From an uncultured Treponema sp. (GTDB lineage: Bacteria > Spirochaetota > Spirochaetia > Treponematales > Treponemataceae), in contig CALCRU010000019.1 of NCBI GenBank assembly GCA_937894335.1, positions 1 to 32,746 of the forward strand: a stretch of DNA of 32,746 bases, read 5' to 3'. The notes beneath the pieces are model-generated. The model saw only the letters and a list, made by a program, of their open reading frames with translations, had not been told where the DNA came from and searched no databases. This document shows, piece after piece, positions 7,288-14,630 of this stretch; the first letter of the stretch is position 1, and each line of letters starts with the position of its first letter. The position numbers and the translations under genes are program-made.

Positions 7288-8031
7288 ATGGGAAAGAAAG
7301 CAAAGGAACCAGAAAAACCGTCAACCGCGTGGCAGGGAACTTACGGAGACATGATTACCCTCATGCTCTGCTTCTTCGTTATGCTGTATGACCCTTCCGA
7401 AACGGATGCTGTTCAGATGGCGGCGATGATGGCGGCCCTTAACAATAATACGACTGGCGGTGGCAACTCTCTTAGCCCTGGAGCCCTTGCAAGTTTGGGC
7501 AACACCATAAGTGCGCTTCCGTCTATAGAAAAGGGTCGTGCAATGGGTCCCACCATGAAGAAGGCTACTTCTACATTTGCTCCAGACATTAAGTCCAACA
7601 AGATAACCATTACTAGCGACGAAAGGGGAGTGGTAATTACCCTTACTGGTGATGCTTTTTTTGAGCAGGGTAGTGCGGACCTTAATATAGACGACACTAG
7701 GGAAACTTTACTACGCATAGCGCAGTTTTTTGCCGATGATGAATTAAAGGGCAGAAGGTGGCGCATTGAAGGCCATACGGACAACATGCCCGTTCAGGCT
7801 CTTTTTGACGAGGAAACCGGTCAGAGGATTGGCTTTCCTAGCAACTGGGAACTTTCTGCTGCCCGTGCGGCAAATGTCCTGCATTATCTGTCGGACTTTG
7901 GCGTAGACGAACAGCAGTTTTCTATAGCGGGTTACGCTGATACCCGTCCAAAGTTCAGCAACGATACGGCTGAAGGCAGAGCCTACAACCGTAGGGTAGA
8001 CATAATCATTCTAGACGAAGGTCATTTTTAG
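7288..8031 (+). CDS. motB: Flagellar stator protein MotB
   Basis: A 247-residue MotB with one N-terminal membrane helix. The ion-carrying aspartate is D21 (TYGDMITLMLCFFVML). A Ser/Gly/Asn-rich linker follows, then an OmpA-like peptidoglycan-binding domain in the C-terminal half with IEGHTDNMPV, SNWELSAARAANV and YNRRVDIII. It anchors the stator to the cell wall. It directly follows motA and ends in TAG. Ion specificity (H+ or Na+) cannot be read reliably from this protein. Confidence 0.95.
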   Translation: MGKKAKEPEKPSTAWQGTYGDMITLMLCFFVMLYDPSETDAVQMAAMMAALNNNTTGGGNSLSPGALASLGNTISALPSIEKGRAMGPTMKKATSTFAPDIKSNKITITSDERGVVITLTGDAFFEQGSADLNIDDTRETLLRIAQFFADDELKGRRWRIEGHTDNMPVQALFDEETGQRIGFPSNWELSAARAANVLHYLSDFGVDEQQFSIAGYADTRPKFSNDTAEGRAYNRRVDIIILDEGHF

Positions 8032-8057
8032 TGGTAAACTAGGGAACGGAGGCATAT

Positions 8058-8603
8058 ATGGCAGACAGTGGCGATGAAGATCTTTCAAGCGACCTTGACG
8101 GCGGTGGTAGCGCAAAAAAAGGCGGTGGCAAGGGATTTTTGACTGGCGTTTTAAAATATATTCTCATTGGAATTGCGGCGATTATCCTTATTGTTACGAT
8201 TGTCGTTGTTGTGAACCTTATCATGAACAAGAACAACACGAAGGCGACCTCCATACCTGTTTCCGACGAGTATGTGACCACAAGGGAAGTATACGACTGG
8301 TACACTTCTTTGGATCAGGTTCGTACAAATACAAGGGATCCTATTCCTGCCAGCGTTGTTGTTCAGGTTGCCATAGGCTACAAAAAGGACGACAAAAACG
8401 CTTCTGCAGAAATTACATCTCGCCGTATAGAAATTTCTGCCTTCCTGCGAAGGTTCTTCTCTCAGAAAACGGTTGCCGAACTGGGACCGGAAAATGAAGA
8501 TGTCCTTCGTCAGCAGATTCGTGATCAGATAAATGATGATATCTTGAGTAGTTCGAAAATAAGAGACATTCAGTTTACATCACTGGATGTTGTGCAGCAG
8601 TAA
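8058..8603 (+). CDS. fliL: Flagellar basal body-associated protein FliL
   Basis: A 181-residue FliL. It has a Gly/Ser/Asp-rich cytoplasmic N-terminus with a basic patch (about 20-30), one membrane helix at about 33-54 and a periplasmic domain. The end of that domain carries the family pattern LRQQIRDQINDDI followed by IRDIQFTSLDVVQ. FliL stabilises stator units around the motor and in spirochetes influences filament orientation. GGAGG (8048-8052) precedes the ATG. It lies between motB and fliM, as in other treponemes. Confidence 0.93.
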   Translation: MADSGDEDLSSDLDGGGSAKKGGGKGFLTGVLKYILIGIAAIILIVTIVVVVNLIMNKNNTKATSIPVSDEYVTTREVYDWYTSLDQVRTNTRDPIPASVVVQVAIGYKKDDKNASAEITSRRIEISAFLRRFFSQKTVAELGPENEDVLRQQIRDQINDDILSSSKIRDIQFTSLDVVQQ

Positions 8604-8624
8604 GATGTCAGGTGGTGGTGAGGA

Positions 8625-9659
8625 ATGAATGAAGTTCTGTCGCAAGACGAAATAGACCAGCTTCTCCAAGCAATCTCTTCGGGTGAAAACGAGACCGATG
8701 ACTTTAAGCCGGTAAGTGACACTCGACGCATAAAAATTTACGACTTCCGCCGCCCAGACAAATTCTCAAAGGAACAGATTCGTACCGTTTCCAACATGCA
8801 CGAAACCTTTGCCCGTCTTACCACGACAAGCCTTTCGGCTCAGCTTCGGGCATTGGTTCATGTTCATGTGGCTTCGGTTGACCAGCTTACCTACGAAGAG
8901 TTTATCCGCTCAATTCCTACTCCTACAACTCTTGCCGTTGTAAACATGGATCCCCTTAAGGGTAACGCCGTTCTTGAAATTGCTCCAGAAATTACATTTA
9001 TCATGATTGACCGCCTGTTCGGAGGCTCTGGAGACACTGGCGGAAAAGTAAACCGCGACCTTACGGATATTGAACAGTCTGTAATGGAAGGCGTTATTGT
9101 CCGCATCCTTGCCAATATGCGCGAGGCTTGGACTCAGGTAATAGACTTGAGACCTCGTCTTCAGCAGATAGAAACAAACCCTCAGTTTGCACAGATTGTT
9201 GCCCCTGGCGAAATGGTTATTCTTGTTACTCTGGAAATTAAAATTGGTGAGGAAGCAGGCATGATGAACATCTGTATTCCTTACATTACCATAGAGCCAA
9301 TTGTTTCAAAACTGTCCAGCCAGTTCTGGTTCAGCTCAATAAGAAAAAGTTCCACAACCCAGTATTTGGGAACCCTTAAGGAAAAACTTTCCGATGTAGA
9401 CATGGACATTATTGCCGAGGTTGGAACAATGAATGTTTCAATCCGTGATGTTTTAAATCTGCGTATAGGAGATGTGGTTCGCTTTAACGATATTCGCGTA
9501 AACGACCCCCTTACTCTTAGCGTGGGAACAAGAAAGAAATTCTACTGTCAGCCCGGCGTCGTGGGCAAAAAAATGGCAGTTCAGATAATAGGAAAAATGA
9601 AAGAATCCGACGAAGATGAATTCGAAGAACTTAGTGCAGAAGGAGACGAAACATTATGA
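8625..9659 (+). CDS. fliM: Flagellar motor switch protein FliM
   Basis: A 344-residue switch protein with the three FliM parts. The N-terminal CheY-P-binding peptide is LSQDEIDQLL (about 5-14). A CheC-like middle domain follows (about 45-230, including RIKIYDFRRPDKFSKEQIRT and the GGSGD loop), then a C-terminal SpoA/FliN-like domain (about 250-325). It builds the C-ring with FliG and FliY and sets rotation sense. GGTGAGGA precedes ATG 8625. The 3' end overlaps fliY by four bases (ATGA), indicating coupled synthesis of the two switch proteins. Confidence 0.96.
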   Translation: MNEVLSQDEIDQLLQAISSGENETDDFKPVSDTRRIKIYDFRRPDKFSKEQIRTVSNMHETFARLTTTSLSAQLRALVHVHVASVDQLTYEEFIRSIPTPTTLAVVNMDPLKGNAVLEIAPEITFIMIDRLFGGSGDTGGKVNRDLTDIEQSVMEGVIVRILANMREAWTQVIDLRPRLQQIETNPQFAQIVAPGEMVILVTLEIKIGEEAGMMNICIPYITIEPIVSKLSSQFWFSSIRKSSTTQYLGTLKEKLSDVDMDIIAEVGTMNVSIRDVLNLRIGDVVRFNDIRVNDPLTLSVGTRKKFYCQPGVVGKKMAVQIIGKMKESDEDEFEELSAEGDETL

Positions 9660-10837
9660 GTGAAGGTTCCATTTCACAGGAAGAAATTGATGCATTGCTG
9701 TCCGGCGTAGATATGGGCGGCCTTAGTGCCGGTGGTTCTTCCACATCTGCTCCTTCGGTGCATATAGATGTTGCAACTCTGGAGAAATTTGCAGGCGGAA
9801 TTAAGGACAAACTTGCCGACAACCTAAAGACTATGACAGGTTCGGATGTTTCTTTTGGAACACCGACTGTAGAATCTGTAGGCCGTGACCAGATGCTTGC
9901 AAAGATTCCTGAAGTTGTCATTGCCGTTATGGCGGACTATTCTACGGGTCTTAACGGAGACCACCTCTTTGTGCTTTCTCCAGAACTTGCACAGAAGCTT
10001 GTAAGTCTTGTAAACAAGGAAGATAATGCGGAACTTGACGACATGGCACTGTCTGTAATAAGCGAAGTAGTTTCTCAGCATTCTGGTGCAGAAATTATGG
10101 AACTTAGCAAAGACGGAAAACTGCCTGGTCTTGCAACAAATCCTCCCGAGGCGGTAAATCAGCCTAAGGCTATGATTCGCATGCCTCAGAATACTTTTGC
10201 ACTCTTTACCTTCCCCCTTACTGTAGATGGAAATCCCTACACCATATGGGAAGCAGTTGGTTCTACAGTTGCAGATGGCATGGCAAAGGCTCTTGGCGGC
10301 GGTCAGCAGGCTGCTCCTGCTGCGGCTATGGGCGGAATGGCCGGTGGTGCTCCAATGGGTGGAATGGCAATGGGTGGCATGCCTAATATGGGAATGCAGC
10401 AGATGGGAATGCCTAATATGGGAATGCAGATGGGCGGTATGCCTCAAGGCGGAATGGCTATGGGCGGAATGCAGATGGGTGGAATGATGCCTATGGGTGG
10501 CATGCCTATGGGTACTCCTCCAAATGTTCAGGCACTCCAGTTCTCAAACCTTCAGGCTGCCGCTGGTGCTGGAGAACAGGGCAACATTGGTCTTATCATG
10601 GATGTTTTCATGGAAATGACCGTAGAGCTTGGACGCACCAAAAAGACCATTAAGGACATTCTTGGCATGGGCGAAGGTACCATCATAGAGCTTGATAAAC
10701 TTGCCGGTGAACCGGTAGATATATTAGTTAACCATAAACCTATAGCAAAGGGTGAGGTTGTAGTTATTGACGAAAACTTCGGTGTTCGCGTTACAGAAAT
10801 TCTTCCTGCAATCGAACATGTTACCGGCTCCCTGTAA
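9656..10837 (+). CDS. fliY: Flagellar motor switch protein FliY (CheC-like plus FliN domain)
   Basis: A 393-residue FliY. An N-terminal CheY-binding-type peptide (ISQEEIDALL, 6-15) leads into a CheC-like domain (about 38-215), a low-complexity linker (225-286) with 23 Met and 22 Gly in 62 residues, and a C-terminal SpoA/FliN domain (about 312-388). The SpoA domain completes the C-ring. CheC phosphatases carry S/D-xxx-E-xx-N; here the corresponding helix reads SVISEVVS (133-140), with Ser in place of Asn, so CheY-P phosphatase activity is doubtful. That is inference from one motif. The Met/Gly linker comes from short tandem repeats in the DNA. The start overlaps the fliM stop by four bases. 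Confidence 0.94.
   Translation: MSEGSISQEEIDALLSGVDMGGLSAGGSSTSAPSVHIDVATLEKFAGGIKDKLADNLKTMTGSDVSFGTPTVESVGRDQMLAKIPEVVIAVMADYSTGLNGDHLFVLSPELAQKLVSLVNKEDNAELDDMALSVISEVVSQHSGAEIMELSKDGKLPGLATNPPEAVNQPKAMIRMPQNTFALFTFPLTVDGNPYTIWEAVGSTVADGMAKALGGGQQAAPAAAMGGMAGGAPMGGMAMGGMPNMGMQQMGMPNMGMQMGGMPQGGMAMGGMQMGGMMPMGGMPMGTPPNVQALQFSNLQAAAGAGEQGNIGLIMDVFMEMTVELGRTKKTIKDILGMGEGTIIELDKLAGEPVDILVNHKPIAKGEVVVIDENFGVRVTEILPAIEHVTGSL
10328..10513 (+). repeat. Met/Gly-coding imperfect tandem repeats inside fliY
   Basis: About 62 codons of GGC/GGA/ATG-rich imperfect repeats. A perfect 21-bp unit, ATGCCTAATATGGGAATGCAG less its last base in quoting, occurs at 10379-10399 and 10409-10429, 30 bp apart. The frame is preserved throughout. 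Such repeats can change length by slippage or recombination. Confidence 0.85.
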
Positions 10838-10843
10838 AGGGAG
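10828..10843 (+). promoter_or_regulatory. Hairpin at the fliY stop codon
   Basis: CTCCCT (10828-10833) and AGGGAG (10838-10843) form a perfect 6-bp stem whose four-base loop is GTAA, holding the TAA of fliY. It covers the first GGGAGG upstream of fliO, so it could make fliO initiation depend on ribosomes finishing fliY. There is no U-run, so it is not an intrinsic terminator. Confidence 0.4.
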
Positions 10844-10886
10844 GCTGTAGGACTCTGTGCTTCTGGGGAGGAGTGTAGGGCAATGG

Positions 10887-11534
10887 GTGGGGGAAATTAC
10901 GAAAAAGACTCTTTTTCTTTTGCTGTTTGCATGTTGCTGTGCTTTTTCCTTTGCACAGTCTGTTGGTGACGGTGCGGCTACCGTTAACGAGGACACTGCA
11001 ATAATTCAGCCTGCCGAAAATTCAGAATCCAACTATCCCATAACGGCTCCTACATCTGGTTCGGACATTCGTACTGGTCTTGGGGCAGGGGCATATATCC
11101 GCATGATAATTGTCCTTCTGATAATCATTGGCATAATATGGCTCTTTGCTCGCTTCTTTAAGAAAAACATAAACGGTGGAAGTGTGGAAGAAAATCCTTT
11201 TATGCTTCGTCGGGTGGCTTCCATTTCCCTTGGTGCAGGAAAGTCTGTGCAGATTGTTACCCTCCTTGACAACAAGGGCTTTCTTCTTGGAGTTTCTGAT
11301 GATGGTGTTTCTCTTCTGGGTACCATTGACGATGTGGAGCTTATACAGGCCCTAAACCTTAACGCCGACAGGGCAGAAAACGCTCCCAGACCTAAAAACT
11401 TTGCCGACATCTTGGAAATCTTTACAAAAAAGAAGGGCTCTTCTTCTTCCCCAACAGCTTCCCAATCTTCTTCAGAAGACGCTTTGGGATTTCTTAAAAA
11501 GCAGCGTGACAGATTGGGCGGTAACGAAGAATGA
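10887..11534 (+). CDS. fliO: Flagellar export accessory protein FliO (FliZ)
   Basis: A 215-residue FliO/FliZ-type protein, which helps assemble FliP into the export gate. I choose GTG 10887 because it gives a clean signal peptide: two Lys, a hydrophobic run LFLLLFACCCAFSFA, then Gln. It also has a GGGAGGAG at 10866-10873. An in-frame GTG at 10857 would add ten unlikely residues. After a ~50-residue acidic/Ser-rich periplasmic stretch there is one membrane helix (about 75-95, MIIVLLIIIGIIWLFARF). The cytoplasmic FliO fold follows, with VASISLGAGKSVQIVTLLDNK. The tail is Ser-rich. The stop overlaps the fliP ATG by four bases. Confidence 0.85.
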   Translation: MGEITKKTLFLLLFACCCAFSFAQSVGDGAATVNEDTAIIQPAENSESNYPITAPTSGSDIRTGLGAGAYIRMIIVLLIIIGIIWLFARFFKKNINGGSVEENPFMLRRVASISLGAGKSVQIVTLLDNKGFLLGVSDDGVSLLGTIDDVELIQALNLNADRAENAPRPKNFADILEIFTKKKGSSSSPTASQSSSEDALGFLKKQRDRLGGNEE

Positions 11535-12352
11535 AAAAATTCCTTCCAGCTTTTTTTGCACTACTACTTCTTTTTCCGTTTTCTCTTTATGCCCAGTCTT
11601 CAGGTAACGAAAATTTTCCTGAAGGCGCAACATATGGCACAACGGAAATGCCGGGAACTGTAAGTGGTATAGACTTTCCCAACATAACTTTTTCTGCAAC
11701 GGCTCCTCAAACTGGTAACGAGGTGGCATTTAGCGTACAGCTTCTGCTTCTTCTTGCAGTGCTTACCATTGCTCCAAGCCTTATACTTCTTGTAACATGC
11801 TTCTTGCGCTTTTCTATTGTGCTCAACTTTATAAAGCAGGCTCTTTCTTTGCAGCAGGTTCCGCCTACGGCAGTGCTTAACGGCATAGCGCTTTTTATGA
11901 CGCTCTTTTGTATGTGGCCAACTTTTTCTCAGGTGTACGAAAATTCCTTTAAGCCCCTTTCCAACAACGAGATTTCCCTTACTCAGGCCTACACCGAGGC
12001 AGAGGCTCCAATGCGGCTTTTTATGTATCAGCAGATGACGGACGACACTACTTACATTGCAACATTTATGAGCATGGCAAACCTTGACCGTCCCGACACC
12101 CTTGCAGATGTTCCCACTTACATTCTTATTCCTGCCTACATTCTGCACGAACTGACGGCGGCATTTAAAATAGGCATACTGCTTTATATTCCCTTCATAG
12201 TCATAGACATGGTGGTGGCCAGCATTTTAATGAGTATGGGCATGATGATGCTTCCTCCTGCCCAAGTTTCCATTCCCTTCAAGTTAATGCTTTTTGTTCT
12301 TGTAGACGGATGGGGACTCTTAACCACAAACCTTTTCCAGAGCATTTTGTAG
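11531..12352 (+). CDS. fliP: Flagellar type III export gate protein FliP
   Basis: A 273-residue FliP. It has a signal peptide (MKKFLPAFFALLLLFPFSLYA, cleaved before Gln), a short Ser/Thr-rich periplasmic stretch and four membrane helices. The signature block LVTCFLRFSIVLNFIKQAL is at about 87-105, and PAYILHELTAAFKIGILLYIPFIVIDMVV lies in the second half. It ends in MLFVLVDGWGLL. It forms the pore of the export gate with FliQ and FliR. It overlaps fliO by four bases and ends with TAG 12 bp before fliQ. Confidence 0.97.
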   Translation: MKKFLPAFFALLLLFPFSLYAQSSGNENFPEGATYGTTEMPGTVSGIDFPNITFSATAPQTGNEVAFSVQLLLLLAVLTIAPSLILLVTCFLRFSIVLNFIKQALSLQQVPPTAVLNGIALFMTLFCMWPTFSQVYENSFKPLSNNEISLTQAYTEAEAPMRLFMYQQMTDDTTYIATFMSMANLDRPDTLADVPTYILIPAYILHELTAAFKIGILLYIPFIVIDMVVASILMSMGMMMLPPAQVSIPFKLMLFVLVDGWGLLTTNLFQSIL

Positions 12353-12364
12353 GAGGCCTAGTAA

Positions 12365-12628
12365 ATGACACTGAATCAGATTGTAGGAATTCTTCAGCAG
12401 GGAATAATGCAGGTTTTTCTTCTTGCGGCTCCTGTTCTTGGTGCGGCACTGATTATCGGTTTGATTATTGCAATTTTTCAGGCAACGACTTCCATTCAGG
12501 AACAGACGCTTACCTTTCTTCCAAAATTTGCGGTAATTCTTTTGGTTATAGTACTTTTGGGTAGATGGATGCTAACTTCAATGCGTCAGTACACCATAAA
12601 CCTGTTCGAAATGATTTCACGCATGTAG
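12365..12628 (+). CDS. fliQ: Flagellar type III export gate protein FliQ
   Basis: An 87-residue, two-helix FliQ of normal size. Hydrophobic stretches lie at about 13-36 and 49-70. The conserved central IAIFQATTSIQEQTLTFLPK loop and a C-terminal MRQYTINLFEMI are present. It follows fliP with GGAGG (12352-12356) before its ATG and is itself followed by fliR after 13 bp. Confidence 0.95.
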   Translation: MTLNQIVGILQQGIMQVFLLAAPVLGAALIIGLIIAIFQATTSIQEQTLTFLPKFAVILLVIVLLGRWMLTSMRQYTINLFEMISRM

Positions 12629-12641
12629 GGGAGCCGTTTAG

Positions 12642-13463
12642 ATGTTGGGAAGATTGGTTTCTGCAGCACCCGTTTTTCTCCTTGTGGCAGCTAGGTGTCT
12701 TGCCCTTGTGCTTACCATGCCACTTCTTTCTAACTCTTCAATTCCAAGGCGTGCAAAAATAGCTCTTGCGGCATACATGGCATATTTCGTTCTTCCCTCA
12801 GTTTCTCTGGATTCAGGTGTCTATGGGGCATACGCTTCCTACATCAGTGCAGACGGAGCCTTTAATTTAGACTATGCATTTCTTCTTGCAGGAGAAGCCC
12901 TTATTGGAATCATCATGGGATTTTTTATAAATGTGATTTTTGGAGCCTTTAGTTCCGCAGGTCAGTTTTTTTCTCATCAGATGGGACTTGCTGTTGCTTC
13001 TGCCTATGATTCCCTTAATCAGGTTGAAAACCCCCTTATGGGCGAATTCTTTAACTTTGCGGCCCTCCTTGTATTTTTACAGAACCACTGGTTTCAGGAA
13101 ATTTTTCTTGGTGCGTTAAAGACAAGTTTTTCTTCGCTTAATGCATTTTCAATTGTAAACCATCAGGGACAACTTTTAACCTTTATGCTGTCTTCCCTTA
13201 CCAGCCTTTTTACAAATGCCCTTGTTCTTGCCCTTCCCATAATGGGAACTCTGTTTTTAATAAATGTTACCATGGGCATTCTTTCAAAGGCCGCGCCTCA
13301 GATGAATCTTATTTCTGACGGATTCCCCATCCTGCTTCTGATGGGATACTTTATTATAATAATTCTGCTTCCCTATCTGTGCGACTTCTTTACGGAATGT
13401 TTTGTTTCTGGCTACCGTTCTCTTGAACGGCTCTTTGTTAGTCTTGGCGGAGGAGGCATTTAG
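12642..13463 (+). CDS. fliR: Flagellar type III export gate protein FliR
   Basis: A 273-residue multi-pass FliR. Recognisable features are ALVLTMPLLSNSSIPRRAKIALA near residues 20-42 and the GEALIGIIMGFFINVIFGAFSSAGQFFSHQMGLA region at about 87-120. An amphipathic to hydrophobic C-terminal half contains LPIMGTLFLINVTMGILSKAAPQMNL. It completes the FliPQR pore. Its TAG overlaps the flhB GTG by one base, and the flhB ribosome-binding site (GGAGGAGG-like, 13448-13455) lies inside fliR. Confidence 0.95.
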   Translation: MLGRLVSAAPVFLLVAARCLALVLTMPLLSNSSIPRRAKIALAAYMAYFVLPSVSLDSGVYGAYASYISADGAFNLDYAFLLAGEALIGIIMGFFINVIFGAFSSAGQFFSHQMGLAVASAYDSLNQVENPLMGEFFNFAALLVFLQNHWFQEIFLGALKTSFSSLNAFSIVNHQGQLLTFMLSSLTSLFTNALVLALPIMGTLFLINVTMGILSKAAPQMNLISDGFPILLLMGYFIIIILLPYLCDFFTECFVSGYRSLERLFVSLGGGGI

Positions 13464-14575
13464 TGCAGAGTCTTGACTTACAGTGGTTTGCACCCGATGA
13501 CAACAAGGAAGACCGTACCGAGGAAGCCTCTGAGTATAAACTTCGTAAGGCCAGAGAAGAGGGGCGCATTGCAAAGAGTCAGGACCTTAACGGTTCCATT
13601 GTATTTCTTTTTTGTGCAGTGCTTTTAGTTTTTCTTGGTCCATGGGTAGAAAAGCGTCTAGAAGAAATACTCTACTTTTTCTTTAACCGCATAACCGCAA
13701 GCAATATAGATGACGGAACCTTTGCCTACGCCTGTTTAAGGTGTCTTCTTTTTTGCGTAATTCCCTTTGCCGCCGTAGGATTTTTGGCTGGTGTCGTGGT
13801 AAATGTTGTGCAGAACAAGGGCTTCATTTTTACCACAAAGACAATCACTCCAAAGTTTAATAAAATTGTTCCCCACTTTGGCGAATACCTTAAGAGAACT
13901 CTTTTTTCTGTCCGAGGCGTCTTCAACATTGTAAAGTCTATCTTTAAAGTTATAGTTATTGCTCTTATTGCATTTGTAATTATAAGGCGCAATCTTCCCG
14001 TTACTCTGGAATTTCTTCACACTGGAGGACCTCGTCTTGCCATGCAGCAACTTGCAGGAATTATTGCCAGACTTCTTCTTGTTTCTGCTGTAGTCCTTCT
14101 TGTTTTTGGAGTGTTGGACTATGTGGTTCAGAGCAGGGAGTTTAAAAAAGAAATGCGCATGACCAAGCAGGAAGTAAAGCAGGAATACAAGGAGATGGAA
14201 GGTGATCCCGAAGTTAAGAGCCACCTTGAGTCTGCGCAGAAAAACCTTCTTAGGGCAAATATGCCTAAGGCAGTTAGGGAATCTGATGTAGTCATTACAA
14301 ACCCAACCCATTATGCCGTTGCCCTGCAGTGGAGGAGGGGAAGAAAGGAGTCTCCTGAACTTACCGCAAAGGGTGTTGACCTTACGGCTCAGAATATGAA
14401 AAAAATTGCCCGTGAGGCGGATGTCCCAGTTGTAGAAAACAGGCCTTTGGCCCGAAGTCTCTATACAGAAGTTGAAATTGGTGATACAATACCTAATGAC
14501 TATTTGCGTGCTGTTGCAACAGTATATGCGCAGATTGACTATATGAATAAAAATAATGACGGCAAAAGGGGATAG
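13463..14575 (+). CDS. flhB: Flagellar export switch protein FlhB
   Basis: A 370-residue FlhB. It has a basic N-terminus (EDRTEEASEYKLRKAREEGRIAKS region), four membrane helices (about 45-60, 90-115, 158-175, 198-220) and the cytoplasmic domain carrying the autocleavage motif NPTH at 280-283. Cleavage there changes export from hook to filament substrates. The start is GTG 13463, one base inside the fliR stop (TAGTG). The gene ends with TAG and is followed by a 55-bp gap, the largest in the first half of the operon. Confidence 0.96.
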   Translation: MQSLDLQWFAPDDNKEDRTEEASEYKLRKAREEGRIAKSQDLNGSIVFLFCAVLLVFLGPWVEKRLEEILYFFFNRITASNIDDGTFAYACLRCLLFCVIPFAAVGFLAGVVVNVVQNKGFIFTTKTITPKFNKIVPHFGEYLKRTLFSVRGVFNIVKSIFKVIVIALIAFVIIRRNLPVTLEFLHTGGPRLAMQQLAGIIARLLLVSAVVLLVFGVLDYVVQSREFKKEMRMTKQEVKQEYKEMEGDPEVKSHLESAQKNLLRANMPKAVRESDVVITNPTHYAVALQWRRGRKESPELTAKGVDLTAQNMKKIAREADVPVVENRPLARSLYTEVEIGDTIPNDYLRAVATVYAQIDYMNKNNDGKRG

Positions 14576-14630
14576 CGCGTCGGAATACCGGAGTGCATGC
14601 CGTATAAAAAATTGATGGGGTGGGATAGAC

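Noticed and set aside
10328..10513. Repeat array considered as CRISPR or a DNA-level regulatory repeat
   Set aside because: The repeats are in frame, imperfect and code for a Met/Gly tract; there are no unique spacers.
14580..14608. Possible promoter before flhA (TATAAA at 14603)
   Set aside because: The -35 position matches only 3 of 6, and operon continuity is enough to explain expression.
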